This document shows, one piece after another, positions 1 through 8,094 of a DNA stretch of 64,000 nt. This stretch comes from Terasakiella sp033100395 (lineage in GTDB: Bacteria > Pseudomonadota > Alphaproteobacteria > Rhodospirillales > Terasakiellaceae). Numbering within the stretch: the stretch's first letter is position 1; each line of letters begins with the position of its first letter. The translations under genes and the position numbers were made by a program. The stretch lies in the NCBI RefSeq assembly GCF_033100395.1, contig NZ_JAWLVJ010000015.1:50334-114333 (forward strand), written 5' to 3'. The notes under the pieces are model-generated. The model searched no databases and was not told the origin of the DNA. It was given only the letters and a program-made list of their open reading frames with translations.

Positions 1-2094
1 ACGATCTCTTTGCGCCGCCGTCCAGCCCGCGTTCAGTCGATCCGCTGACGTTACCGCCAAAACGCCAATATCACGACGTTGGGAGGCCAGAAAACCTGCG
101 GCTTCCAACGCCTCAGGCGCTACTGCCCCCTGATAAGCAATAACCAGTTCACAGTTCGCCCCCGGTTTGCGCCACCAGTACGCACCGTCAATGGTGCCTT
201 GCTTGAAATCATCATCCAGACGTTTGGCCGGTTGTTCAATGGGGCGCGTCGTCAGACGCAGATAGACTGAACCGCCCGTTTCATCACGCAACCAGGTCCG
301 TTCATCCGGGTCACCTTCCCCGTCTTTCTGCATATAGTTAAACGACCAGTTCATAATGACGGACAGTTCATCCATATAGGCAGGTTCAAACGAGGCCAGA
401 CCATCCTGGCTCATGCCGATTAACGGTGTGCCGATAGATTGATGGGCACCACCTTCAGGTGCCAAAGTCACGCCTGATGGCGTGCCGACAATCATAAATC
501 GCGCATCCTGATAACAGGCATAATTCAACGCATCCAGACCGCGACAGACAAACGGATCATAGACCGTCCCGATGGGCAACAGACGTTTGCCAAACAGGGA
601 ATGGGATAACCCGGCTGCCCCCAGCATCAAAAACAGGTTCATTTCCGCAATGCCCAGTTCAATATGCTGACCATCCTTGTTGAAGGTCCATTTCTGTGTG
701 GACGGGATTTTTTCTTCCTGAAATGTATCCTTCAAAACGTGACGGTCAAACAATCCGCGACGGTTCACCCACGGTCCCAGATTGGTGGACACCGTCACGT
801 CAGGTGAGGTTGTGACAATCCGTTCCGCCAGTTCCGTATCGCCTTTTGAAATTTCGTCCAAGATTTTACCAAAGGCCATCTGGGTGGAAATCTCGCGATC
901 AGACGAGGCTGTGGTCATGGGTGCTTCAATCACCTTGTCCGAATAACGCCGCATTCCTTTGGCAAAAAATGGCACTTCATCCAGAAAGGCCTGCAGTTCA
1001 TCTTTTTGATCTACCGTTGCGAACTTGTCCCATTCCTCCCCTTCAGGCACACCCATATCTTTTTGCCATTGGGCCATCTGGGTTTTGTTCATCAATCCGG
1101 CGTGATTATCCTTGTGACCTGCCAGAGGCGTGCCCCAGCCTTTGACCGTATAAGCCAGGAAGCAAACCGGGCGGTCATGGTCAATGGCATCAAAAGCAGT
1201 CGCCATGGTTTCAACGCAGTTCCCACCGAGATTTTCCATCAGGCCAGCCAATTCATCATCGCTGTAGCTTTCAATCAGGGCCGTGACCTCGCCCTGATCC
1301 CCCAGATCATCCAGCAACCGTTCACGCCAGACCGCACCACCTTGATAGGTCAGGGCGGAATAAAGCTGGTTGGGACAGGCATCGATCCAGTTTTTCAACG
1401 CCTCACCCCCCGGTTTTTGAAAGGCAGCTTGTTGTAAAACACCATATTTGATCTTCACAACTTCCCAGCCGAAGGAATGAAACACGCCTGTAATGCGTTC
1501 CCACAACCCTTCGCGCACAACGCCATCTAGCGACTGACGATTGTAATCAACGATCCACCAGCAATTGCGCAGGTCATGCTTCCAGCCTTCCTGCAGACAT
1601 TCATAGATGTTGCCCTCATCCATTTCCGCATCGCCAACCAGTGAAATCATGCGCCCAAAGGGAATGTCTTTGCCCCATTTCTTGGCCTCGACATAATCCT
1701 GAACGATGGAGGCAAAGGCCGTGATGGCAACGCCTAGCCCAACCGAGCCTGTTGAAAAATCGACATCATCGATATCTTTAATGCGCGACGGATATGATTG
1801 AACCCCGCCAAAACCACGGAAATTCTTCATCCGGTCCAGATCCTGATTGCCCATCAGATACTGCATGGCATGAAAGATGGGCGAGGCATGGGGCTTTACG
1901 GCAACCCGGTCTTCGGGTTTCAGCGCAGAGAAATAAAGCGCCGTCATGATCGAGACACAGGATGCAGAAGAGGCCTGATGACCGCCGACTTTGACCCCAT
2001 CTTCTTTGACACGCAGATTATTGGCATTGTGGATCATCCAGTGAGACAGCCACAGCAAGCGTTGTTCGATGGTTTTCAGATGGGAAATGGTCAT
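1..2094 (-). CDS. AceE-like homodimeric 2-oxoacid dehydrogenase E1 (MdeB/transketolase-type), C-terminus off window
   Basis: Thiamine-diphosphate E1 enzyme that would decarboxylate a 2-oxoacid such as pyruvate or 2-oxobutyrate in the cytoplasm. The frame stays open for 698 codons from the ATG and runs off the left edge, so the C-terminus is missing. Visible marks are GGHQASSAS near residue 37 and the ThDP motif GDAEMDEGN at 154-162 followed by DYNRQSLDG, matching AceE GDGEMDE and its downstream Asn. The last visible stretch, VTSADRLNAGW, is typical of the C-terminal domain. It is divergent from an AsnC-type regulator, as MdeB is associated with MdeR in Pseudomonas putida methionine catabolism. 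Some relatives are annotated only as transketolase. Family is confident; substrate is inference. Confidence 0.85.
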   Translation of the reverse strand, partial: MTISHLKTIEQRLLWLSHWMIHNANNLRVKEDGVKVGGHQASSASCVSIMTALYFSALKPEDRVAVKPHASPIFHAMQYLMGNQDLDRMKNFRGFGGVQSYPSRIKDIDDVDFSTGSVGLGVAITAFASIVQDYVEAKKWGKDIPFGRMISLVGDAEMDEGNIYECLQEGWKHDLRNCWWIVDYNRQSLDGVVREGLWERITGVFHSFGWEVVKIKYGVLQQAAFQKPGGEALKNWIDACPNQLYSALTYQGGAVWRERLLDDLGDQGEVTALIESYSDDELAGLMENLGGNCVETMATAFDAIDHDRPVCFLAYTVKGWGTPLAGHKDNHAGLMNKTQMAQWQKDMGVPEGEEWDKFATVDQKDELQAFLDEVPFFAKGMRRYSDKVIEAPMTTASSDREISTQMAFGKILDEISKGDTELAERIVTTSPDVTVSTNLGPWVNRRGLFDRHVLKDTFQEEKIPSTQKWTFNKDGQHIELGIAEMNLFLMLGAAGLSHSLFGKRLLPIGTVYDPFVCRGLDALNYACYQDARFMIVGTPSGVTLAPEGGAHQSIGTPLIGMSQDGLASFEPAYMDELSVIMNWSFNYMQKDGEGDPDERTWLRDETGGSVYLRLTTRPIEQPAKRLDDDFKQGTIDGAYWWRKPGANCELVIAYQGAVAPEALEAAGFLASQRRDIGVLAVTSADRLNAGWTAAQRDR

Positions 2095-2239
2095 TGTCTT
2101 CGTCCTTGTTCAAAATCTCTGCACACATATTTTCAATTCTTTATTCCCTTTCATTATACGCGTGCCAATCCGCCACTTCTCAGCTATTATCACTACAAAT
2201 TTTCAATTATTAGCGACATTAACCAAGAAATTATATATT

Positions 2240-2710
2240 ATGAGTGATAAACACCACATCGATGAAACATCACGCGCGATCCTGGCTGAGCTGCAAAAGG
2301 ATGGTCGCCTTAGTATTCAGGAACTGAGTGCGCGGGTAAATCTAAGCCCCACCCCAGTAGCGCGTCGCCTTCGGGCCATGGAAGAAAGCGGACTGATCAC
2401 GGGCTATAGCGTCCGACTGGATGAAGAAAAAACCGGCTATCCTTTCACTGTCTTTATCTCCGTTTCCCTTAACCGACAGATCGATAATGCGCTGCAGACG
2501 TTTGAAAATGCCGTTAAAGCTTTTCCCGAAGTAGTGGATTGCTGGCTGATGACGGGAAACCGGGACTATCTGCTGCGGGTTGCAACAGCGGGCCTGCGCG
2601 AATATGAAACATTCCTGACCGGACGTTTCAACAAAATCCCCGGCGTGGAAACCATCGAAACGTCCGTACCGCTGCGTCGTGTCAAAGGCGAACTGGAACG
2701 CTTACCTTAA
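2240..2710 (+). CDS. Lrp/AsnC family transcriptional regulator
   Basis: A 156-residue DNA-binding regulator of the Lrp/AsnC family, normal length. An N-terminal winged helix-turn-helix (LSIQELSARVNLSPTPVARR, about residues 22-41) is followed by an RAM ligand-binding domain (about 70-150) with the usual segment around VVDCWLMTGNRDYLLRV. An upstream in-frame start would run into the divergent gene; the ATG at 2240 is preferred because it gives a standard N-terminus. It is divergent from the AceE-like E1 gene across about 145 bases, so it most likely controls that gene in response to an amino acid, as MdeR does for mdeAB. That regulatory link is inference; the family is clear. Confidence 0.9.
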   Translation: MSDKHHIDETSRAILAELQKDGRLSIQELSARVNLSPTPVARRLRAMEESGLITGYSVRLDEEKTGYPFTVFISVSLNRQIDNALQTFENAVKAFPEVVDCWLMTGNRDYLLRVATAGLREYETFLTGRFNKIPGVETIETSVPLRRVKGELERLP

Positions 2711-2716
2711 CCGACC

Positions 2717-2950
2717 TCAACGGCTCACCAACAACTTCACACCCAGCCCCAGCAGACATAGCCCCGCCACTTTTTCAATTTTGCTTTACGGTCTAAACAT
2801 CGAGGCCTTGAAGGCTCCATGCGTCATGTAATAGGCCACGAAGGAAAACCAGACCAGATGAACTACCGCGACGAAGAGACCAATCCCGACCTTCATGAAA
2901 ACCCAAAGCATGACGACATGCGTCAAACCTTCATGGATTGGATGAAAGCA
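2717..2950 (-). pseudogene. Remnant of a LysE/RhtB-family amino-acid exporter (C-terminal part only)
   Basis: On the minus strand this reads as the last third of a LysE/RhtB exporter: a membrane helix around GLFVAVVHLVWFSFVAYY, a short loop, and the family's closing helix KIEKVAGLCLLGLGVKLL before a stop. An in-frame TAA sits in the loop after ASMFRP, and no N-terminal part or start codon exists upstream, where the neighbouring AT-rich gene ends. It is therefore truncated and carries an internal stop. The neighbouring insertion may have removed the 5' end; that is inference. Confidence 0.7.
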
Positions 2951-2954
2951 TCCT

Positions 2955-3878
2955 TTAACTGATCGCTTTCGGCTTATATATGTCAGCTATCATTTTTGCT
3001 TCTTCCTTGCCGCCTGGAATCGCCTTATGCTTACTAAGAATATACTTTGGAAACTTAGTAGGTAAATACACCTCGCGGAACCAACGCCTGAATTCACCTA
3101 AGGCTGCATCTGGATAAGCATTCGCTTTTTGAGGATTTGAACGAGATTGCCGGAAAGCTTCTGGATAAAAATGATCATATTCAATTCGTTCACCATATTT
3201 ATCAGCCAAGTTTTGATCTCTCCACAGGTTTCCCCAGTGAATACCAACACTGCCATCTGGCACGGTCTTATCATTGATAATCACTCCCGCCTTGATCATA
3301 TCTACAATCATTCCATTTGATTCATTGAATATCGAAAAATACCCCACAGGTACGCTATCTTTGAGTATAGAAACACGGTCAGTATAATGCTTCCAGCTAT
3401 CATTTAATGCTTGAGCTGGATCATATCCTACTTTTTCATAAATAAAGTCCCGTAGGGTTTTACGTGCTAAAAACCTATATCTTTTAACAGCTTCTTCAGT
3501 CCGTGCTTCAAATGCATAGTACTCAAGTATTGCCATACACACGACATCTGGAAAGGCATTAATCTCTTGATTGGTTCCAACTTCTACTTTGATGAAAAGG
3601 TTGTCATCGAAATATTTATGTTCTTTAAGAATATCATTAATAAAAAGCCCTCGCGGTTTGTCCCTTTCATTTTTCCAATCACCCGCAAGAGCCCTAATTG
3701 AACTAGCACCTACTCCACATAGTCGTGCCACTCCAGCTTGTGTCAAATAAGGCACACCATTAGTAAGAACGCCCATACCGATGCCGTCAATTTCAGCGCT
3801 TTTTTCCGAGGCAAACAATGGCAAACCACTTACCGACAATGATGGGGGGACTTTCACCGAAACTTTATCATTTGGCAT
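2955..3878 (-). CDS. Unrecognised accessory protein with N-terminal HTH; possible BstA-like phage-defence protein
   Basis: A 307-residue soluble protein preceded by a good ribosome site (AGGAG). Residues 43-63 (YLTQAGVARLCGVGASSIRA) look like a helix-turn-helix. The middle holds VVCMAILEYYAFEA, and the C-terminal third has aromatic segments such as YDHFYPEAFRQS and EFRRWFREVYLPTKFP. There is no signal peptide or membrane helix. Base composition is visibly more AT-rich than the flanking genes and codon choice differs, suggesting acquisition. Length, N-terminal DNA-binding region and singleton status recall BstA-type abortive-infection proteins of prophages, but I could not verify this and no phage genes are nearby. 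Function should be treated as unknown. Confidence 0.6.
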   Translation of the reverse strand: MPNDKVSVKVPPSLSVSGLPLFASEKSAEIDGIGMGVLTNGVPYLTQAGVARLCGVGASSIRALAGDWKNERDKPRGLFINDILKEHKYFDDNLFIKVEVGTNQEINAFPDVVCMAILEYYAFEARTEEAVKRYRFLARKTLRDFIYEKVGYDPAQALNDSWKHYTDRVSILKDSVPVGYFSIFNESNGMIVDMIKAGVIINDKTVPDGSVGIHWGNLWRDQNLADKYGERIEYDHFYPEAFRQSRSNPQKANAYPDAALGEFRRWFREVYLPTKFPKYILSKHKAIPGGKEEAKMIADIYKPKAIS

Positions 3879-4074
3879 GTATCAAACTCCTGAACAATTG
3901 TCGGAACAAACTTAACCTTGTTTAAAATTTACCAAAAATATACTTTAAAATAATCATACTCGTAAATATATATTTCAAGATTTGAATAAACGAATAAACT
4001 ATTCTATATTCTCTATAAAATTGTTTAAACTGTGCCGTAAATAGTAACGAATAATTATTCTAACAGTTTTCAAG

Positions 4075-4563
4075 TTAACTGATCTTCGCCAACAATTTAC
4101 GCAGTGTTTCGCTTTCCTCTGCACTTAAATTTTCCAACATTTTGTCTTCGGTGGCGACATGGGAGACCACCAATCCTTCTACCATCTCGAATCCCGCATC
4201 AGTCAGGGCGATTTTGAGGCCGCGACGATCGTTAGGGTCCGTAATCCGTTCAATCAGCCCTCGTTTTTCCAGACGATCCAGACGGTTTGTCATGGCAGAG
4301 GTGGAGAGCATCATTTCTTTTGCCAAAACGGATGGCGACAGTGTTTCACCACGGCCCTGTCGGCGCAGGGTCAGGATCACGTCAAACTGTGGAAAATCAA
4401 GGTCATAGTTCTTTAAATTCGCCATCACGCCCTGGCGCAATATTTCGCCCGCACGCCAAATATCACCGCAGATCGCCATGGATGTCGGGTCGATATCGGG
4501 GCGTTCCGTTCGCCATTGCGCCAGAATATCATCAATATTTTTTGTGCCCGAAGCTTGACTCAT
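4075..4563 (-). CDS. MarR family transcriptional regulator
   Basis: A 162-residue winged-helix repressor of the MarR family. The recognition part LSPSVLAKEMMLSTSAMTNR (about 76-95) is followed by the wing DRLEKRGLIERITDPNDRRG, with the conserved D-x-R-(G) signature, and dimerisation helices lie at both ends. The ribosome site AGGATAAG precedes the ATG. It is divergent from a nitroreductase gene, with an inverted repeat in the 111-base gap that could serve both promoters. MarR proteins typically respond to phenolics or oxidants, which fits control of a nitroreductase and the following exporter; ligand and targets are inference. Confidence 0.9.
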   Translation of the reverse strand: MSQASGTKNIDDILAQWRTERPDIDPTSMAICGDIWRAGEILRQGVMANLKNYDLDFPQFDVILTLRRQGRGETLSPSVLAKEMMLSTSAMTNRLDRLEKRGLIERITDPNDRRGLKIALTDAGFEMVEGLVVSHVATEDKMLENLSAEESETLRKLLAKIS

Positions 4564-4594
4564 CTCAGACTTATCCTATATAGCTTGATGTAAA

Positions 4595-4629
4595 GTAATT
4601 CGATATCAAACTATATTACATCGAATTAC
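4595..4629. promoter_or_regulatory. Inverted repeat, candidate MarR operator
   Basis: GTAATTCGA at 4595-4603 and TCGAATTAC at 4621-4629 form perfect 9-base arms with a 17-base spacer. They lie between the divergent marR and nitroreductase genes. Position suggests autoregulation and control of the nitroreductase. Confidence 0.5.
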
Positions 4630-4674
4630 ATACTCAAATTAGCCTCTCAGCCCCTTTATGTAAAGGATAAGACC

Positions 4675-5268
4675 ATGGATATGATCCGAAAAAGCGCTCA
4701 CCCCGTCGATCCCCTCTTCACCAACCGTTGGTCCCCACGTGCTTTTGATGCCCAACCTATGCCTGAAGAAGACATCTTAAGCATGCTTGAAGCTGCCCGC
4801 TGGGCGCCCAGTGCCTATAACATTCAGCCCTGGCGCTTTGTCTATATTCAGCGTGAAGACAGCCAATGGCCGGACTATGTCGGACTTCTGGATGAATTCA
4901 ACGCTGCCTGGGCGAAAGAAGCTTCTGCCCTGATCTTTTTGCTGTCGGATAAACTGGTGGATCGCGAAGGCGAAACAGAACCACGCCCTTCCAATTACCA
5001 TAGCTTTGATGCGGGCGCTGCCTGGGCACAGCTGGCCCTGCAGGCAACCCAGATGGGATATAGCGCGCATGCTATGGCAGGCGTTTTGTTCGATAAAGCC
5101 CAAGCGCAACTAAACGCACCGGATCGTTTCAAACTGGAAATCGCCATCGCCGTCGGCAAACGCAGTGATCCATCTGATCTACCAAAACATCTGCAACAGA
5201 TGGAAAGCCCAAGCCAACGTAAAGATTTTGACGAAATCGCGTTTAAAAAAGGCCTTCCCAATGTTTAA
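4675..5268 (+). CDS. Nitroreductase family protein (FMN-dependent)
   Basis: A 197-residue flavin oxidoreductase of the nitroreductase superfamily, expected to be a homodimer using FMN and NAD(P)H. The N-terminal signature FTNRWSPRAFDAQPMPEEDI and AARWAPSAYNIQPWRF (about 38-54) contains the FMN phosphate-binding Arg/Ser pattern; a second FMN segment, AGAAWAQLALQATQMGYSAH, lies near 108-127. The ribosome site AGGATAAG matches that of the divergent marR gene. A palindromic repeat follows, then a DMT exporter on the same strand. Detoxification of nitroaromatics or quinones under MarR control is a reasonable inference; the natural substrate cannot be read from sequence. Confidence 0.88.
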   Translation: MDMIRKSAHPVDPLFTNRWSPRAFDAQPMPEEDILSMLEAARWAPSAYNIQPWRFVYIQREDSQWPDYVGLLDEFNAAWAKEASALIFLLSDKLVDREGETEPRPSNYHSFDAGAAWAQLALQATQMGYSAHAMAGVLFDKAQAQLNAPDRFKLEIAIAVGKRSDPSDLPKHLQQMESPSQRKDFDEIAFKKGLPNV

Positions 5269-5275
5269 TTTCCTC

Positions 5276-5334
5276 GTCATTCCTGCGAAGGCAGGAATCT
5301 TCCATCGCGAGACCCCTGCCTTCGCTGGGATGAC
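5276..5334. repeat. Dispersed palindromic repeat, copy 1
   Basis: Imperfect inverted repeat beginning GTCATTCCTGCGAAGGCAGG and ending with CCTGCCTTCGCTGGGATGAC-like sequence. It sits between the nitroreductase stop and the exporter's ribosome site. Related copies are at 28327-28411 and 43807-43899, with a looser relative at 42762-42840. The transcript can fold into a strong stem. Confidence 0.75.
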
Positions 5335-5366
5335 ATACCTTCAAATACGGTGGGAGAAGCAAACTC

Positions 5367-6275
5367 ATGTCTAAATTGCTGGAAAACCCCGTCAGTCTGT
5401 TGTTAATGACAGGCTTTCTCCTTGGCCTCTATCTGCCGCTTGGCAAAATCGCCAGCCTCAATCAAATCTCCCCCATTCTTTGGGCCATGGTGGTATCGCT
5501 TGGAGCAGTGGTGATCCTCTTACCGATCCTGTTAAAACAAAGACGCCTGCACCTACCCAAACGTCATATGCTGCGCTATGTCCTCATCTCCGGGCTGATT
5601 TCCTACGTTATCCCCAATATCCTGCTGTTCAAAGTCATGGCTTATGTGGGATCTGGTTATATGGGGTTGATGTATGCGCTTTCCCCGGTCTTTACCCTGG
5701 GCTTTGCCGTGCTATTCGCCATGAAGACACCTAACATGCTGGGTATTTTCGGCATCACGGTCGGGCTGGTCGGGGCCATTGTTGTCACCCTGACACGCAG
5801 CACGGCACCGGATGCGCCAGAATTTATCTGGATCATGGCCGCCCTGTTTGTGCCCGTCAGTCTGGCCTGCGGCAATATCTATCGCACCCTTGACTGGCCA
5901 GAAGGTGCAACCCCGGACATGCTGGCCTTCTGGAGCCATGTTGCCAGCGTAGTTTTTTTCGCTATCATCCTGTTCTTTAAGGATGGAAGCCTGCTATTGG
6001 AAAGTTTGAATGCAGCCCCCACAGTGACATTCCTTCAGCTCATTGTCGGTGGATTAACCTTCCCGGTTCTCTTCCGTTTGCAACAAAAGGGCGGGCCTGT
6101 TCTGTTAAGCCAGATCGGCTATATCGCAGCAGGTGTCGGTCTTGTCGCTGCAACCGTATTCTTGGGTGAAATCTATCCCTCTGCCACCTGGCTCGGAGCC
6201 GGGATCATTGCTATCGGAATTGCCATTTCCATTATCTCCCAAACCCAGACAGGAAAGCAGGCACCTGCTACGTAG
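5367..6275 (+). CDS. DMT superfamily (EamA) transporter
   Basis: A 302-residue inner-membrane protein with about ten hydrophobic helices arranged as two EamA halves (about 5-140 and 150-290), the usual size for drug/metabolite transporters. A glycine-rich helix pair around YVGSGYMGLMYALSPVFTLGFAV is typical of the first half. The ribosome site GGGAGAAG precedes the ATG. It follows the nitroreductase on the same strand, with a palindromic repeat between them, so the two may be co-transcribed and MarR-controlled. Export of a metabolite or toxic compound is likely; the substrate is unknown. Confidence 0.88.
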   Translation: MSKLLENPVSLLLMTGFLLGLYLPLGKIASLNQISPILWAMVVSLGAVVILLPILLKQRRLHLPKRHMLRYVLISGLISYVIPNILLFKVMAYVGSGYMGLMYALSPVFTLGFAVLFAMKTPNMLGIFGITVGLVGAIVVTLTRSTAPDAPEFIWIMAALFVPVSLACGNIYRTLDWPEGATPDMLAFWSHVASVVFFAIILFFKDGSLLLESLNAAPTVTFLQLIVGGLTFPVLFRLQQKGGPVLLSQIGYIAAGVGLVAATVFLGEIYPSATWLGAGIIAIGIAISIISQTQTGKQAPAT

Positions 6276-6310
6276 AAATCGTGAGAAGAAGAAGAAGCTT
6301 GAAACGGGGT

Positions 6311-6327
6311 GTGTTATATTATAACAC
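6311..6327. promoter_or_regulatory. Zur box upstream of the COG0523 GTPase gene
   Basis: GTGTTATATTATAACAC: perfect 8-base arms around one central base, ending 19 bases before the GTPase start codon. The core GTTATATTATAAC recurs exactly before znuA (14464-14476). Sharing between two zinc loci, with a zur gene nearby, identifies it as the Zur operator. Confidence 0.82.
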
Positions 6328-6346
6328 TTAGGCCAAAGGAGTTCCC

Positions 6347-7438
6347 ATGGCTGATAAAATCCCCGTTTCCGTCCTCACCGGTTTTCTAGGCAGTGGCAAG
6401 TCCACCTTGCTTTCCGACATTCTGCAGACCGAGGAATTCGGCAATACGGCCGTCATCGTCAATGAATTTGGCGAAGTGGGACTGGATGATTTTCTGGTGG
6501 TCCATAGCGATGAACAGATCGTTGAAATGACAACGGGATGTTTGTGCTGCACCGTGCGTGGCGATATCACCGAGACCATGCTCCATCTGCTGGAAAACCG
6601 TAAAGAAGGTTATATCAAAGCCTTTGACCAGATCATCATTGAAACAACGGGCCTGGCCGATCCAGCCCCGGTGATCCATACGCTGACAACCCACCCGCAG
6701 TTAATGTCTCACATTAAACTGAATGGCGCGCTTGTGACATTGGATGCGGTCAATGGTCTGCATACCCTTGATCAATATGACGAATGCGTCAAACAGATCG
6801 CACTTGCCGACCGGATCGTGCTGACCAAAACGGATATGGGAATTGACCCAGCAGCCCTGCATGACCTGAACGTCAAAACCCGCCAGATCAACCAGATCGC
6901 GGAATTAATCGACAAACCAACAGAACGCAAAGACCTGCCTGCCCTGTTCGAATTTGCCGAACTGGATGAAAAAGCCAGTCATCAAGATTTGTCTGACTGG
7001 TTAGGCATCAAATCAAACAATCATGATCATGGGTACGACCATCACCACGATCACGACCACCATGACCATGGGCATAGTCATGATCACCACCCTCATGATC
7101 ATCATCACCATGGAAATATCCATACCTTCACCATCACCATTGATGAACCTGTAAACCAGCAAGCCTTTGTTCTGGCCATGCAGATGCTGATCAGCAATCA
7201 GGGCAAGGATTTGTTGCGCATGAAAGGCGTAATTAATCTGGCGGAAGTGCCGGAACGTCCCTATATTATCCATGGTGTGCAGCATGTTTTCCATGAACCG
7301 GCGGAACTTCCCGCCTGGCCGGACGATAACCGACAAACGACCATTGTGTTCATCACACGCGACATACCAAAAGAGACAATTGAGCTTTATTTCAAAACAT
7401 GGTTGAACCCCGACCGTGTTGAAATGTTGCAAGGGTAA
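6347..7438 (+). CDS. COG0523 (CobW-like) zinc-metallochaperone GTPase
   Basis: A 363-residue G3E GTPase thought to deliver zinc to client proteins during zinc limitation. Walker A is GFLGSGKST at 12-20; the metal-binding CLCC motif is at 65-68, followed by TVRGD; ETTGLADPAP follows in switch II. A histidine-rich loop at about 225-262 precedes the CobW C-terminal domain. The ribosome site AAGGAG sits just before the ATG, and a Zur-type palindrome covers the promoter. ZevA- and ZevB-like genes follow on the same strand, so the three probably form one zinc-starvation operon. Other COG0523 members serve cobalt or nitrile hydratase, but the Zur box argues for zinc. Confidence 0.9.
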   Translation: MADKIPVSVLTGFLGSGKSTLLSDILQTEEFGNTAVIVNEFGEVGLDDFLVVHSDEQIVEMTTGCLCCTVRGDITETMLHLLENRKEGYIKAFDQIIIETTGLADPAPVIHTLTTHPQLMSHIKLNGALVTLDAVNGLHTLDQYDECVKQIALADRIVLTKTDMGIDPAALHDLNVKTRQINQIAELIDKPTERKDLPALFEFAELDEKASHQDLSDWLGIKSNNHDHGYDHHHDHDHHDHGHSHDHHPHDHHHHGNIHTFTITIDEPVNQQAFVLAMQMLISNQGKDLLRMKGVINLAEVPERPYIIHGVQHVFHEPAELPAWPDDNRQTTIVFITRDIPKETIELYFKTWLNPDRVEMLQG

Positions 7439-7449
7439 GTTATCAGGTG

Positions 7450-8094
7450 ATGAAAAAACGCGTTCTTCCATTTTTTCTCTGTGCATTCGTGCTGCTTTTC
7501 TCGGTACGTGCGCAGGCTCATCCACACAGCTGGATTGATCTGGAAACCACACTTCTGTTTGATGATCAGGGACGCGTCACGGGCCTGTGGGTCGGCTGGC
7601 TGTTTGATGATTTCTATTCCGCCTACACGCTGGAAGAAACCGCGCGCAATGAAGATGGCACGTTTGATCAGAAAGATCTGGATGCCCTCGCCGAACGCAA
7701 CCTGACCAATCTGGAAGAATATTCTTATTTCACCTACATCCGTGCGGATGAAAAGCAACAAACCTATAAGAAGGTGACGGATTACAAAACCTTTGTTGAC
7801 GGGCATCGCTTGTGGATGGAATTCAGCGTCATGCTGGAAACCCCAATTGATCCTGTAACCCACAAAGTCGACTATGCGGTTTATGATCCGACCTATTATG
7901 TAGAAGTGCTGCATGCCCTTGACGGCGATCCGATCCAGATGGTCGGCAATACCAACGGCTGTGGCTATCAATTGAAAAAGCCCGAACCACCCAAGGAACT
8001 GAGCCTCATGGCCGCAGCCCTGGATAAAACCGAAACGGCTGGTGACGGCATTGGTGTCTCTTTTGCAGAACGTGTGATCCTGACATGCTCTTAG
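7450..8094 (+). CDS. DUF1007 periplasmic protein, ZevA-like
   Basis: A secreted protein of about 214 residues. The N-terminus is a signal peptide (MKKRVLPFFLCAFVLLFSVR) ending near ALA-like QAHPHSW, and the mature protein opens with HPHSWID, a His-rich start typical of DUF1007 proteins. ATG 7450 is chosen over the GTG one codon earlier. It lies 11 bases after the GTPase gene and overlaps the following NicO-family gene by 10 bases. In Haemophilus influenzae the same pair (ZevA/ZevB) is needed for growth at low zinc; with the Zur box upstream, a role in zinc uptake is a strong inference. Confidence 0.82.
   Translation: MKKRVLPFFLCAFVLLFSVRAQAHPHSWIDLETTLLFDDQGRVTGLWVGWLFDDFYSAYTLEETARNEDGTFDQKDLDALAERNLTNLEEYSYFTYIRADEKQQTYKKVTDYKTFVDGHRLWMEFSVMLETPIDPVTHKVDYAVYDPTYYVEVLHALDGDPIQMVGNTNGCGYQLKKPEPPKELSLMAAALDKTETAGDGIGVSFAERVILTCS

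Noticed and set aside
7019..7120. Repetitive CATGATCACC-like DNA in the COG0523 gene (and 8590-8740, 14810-14910)
   Set aside because: The repetition comes from His and Asp codons of metal-binding loops, not from a CRISPR or a tandem-repeat element.
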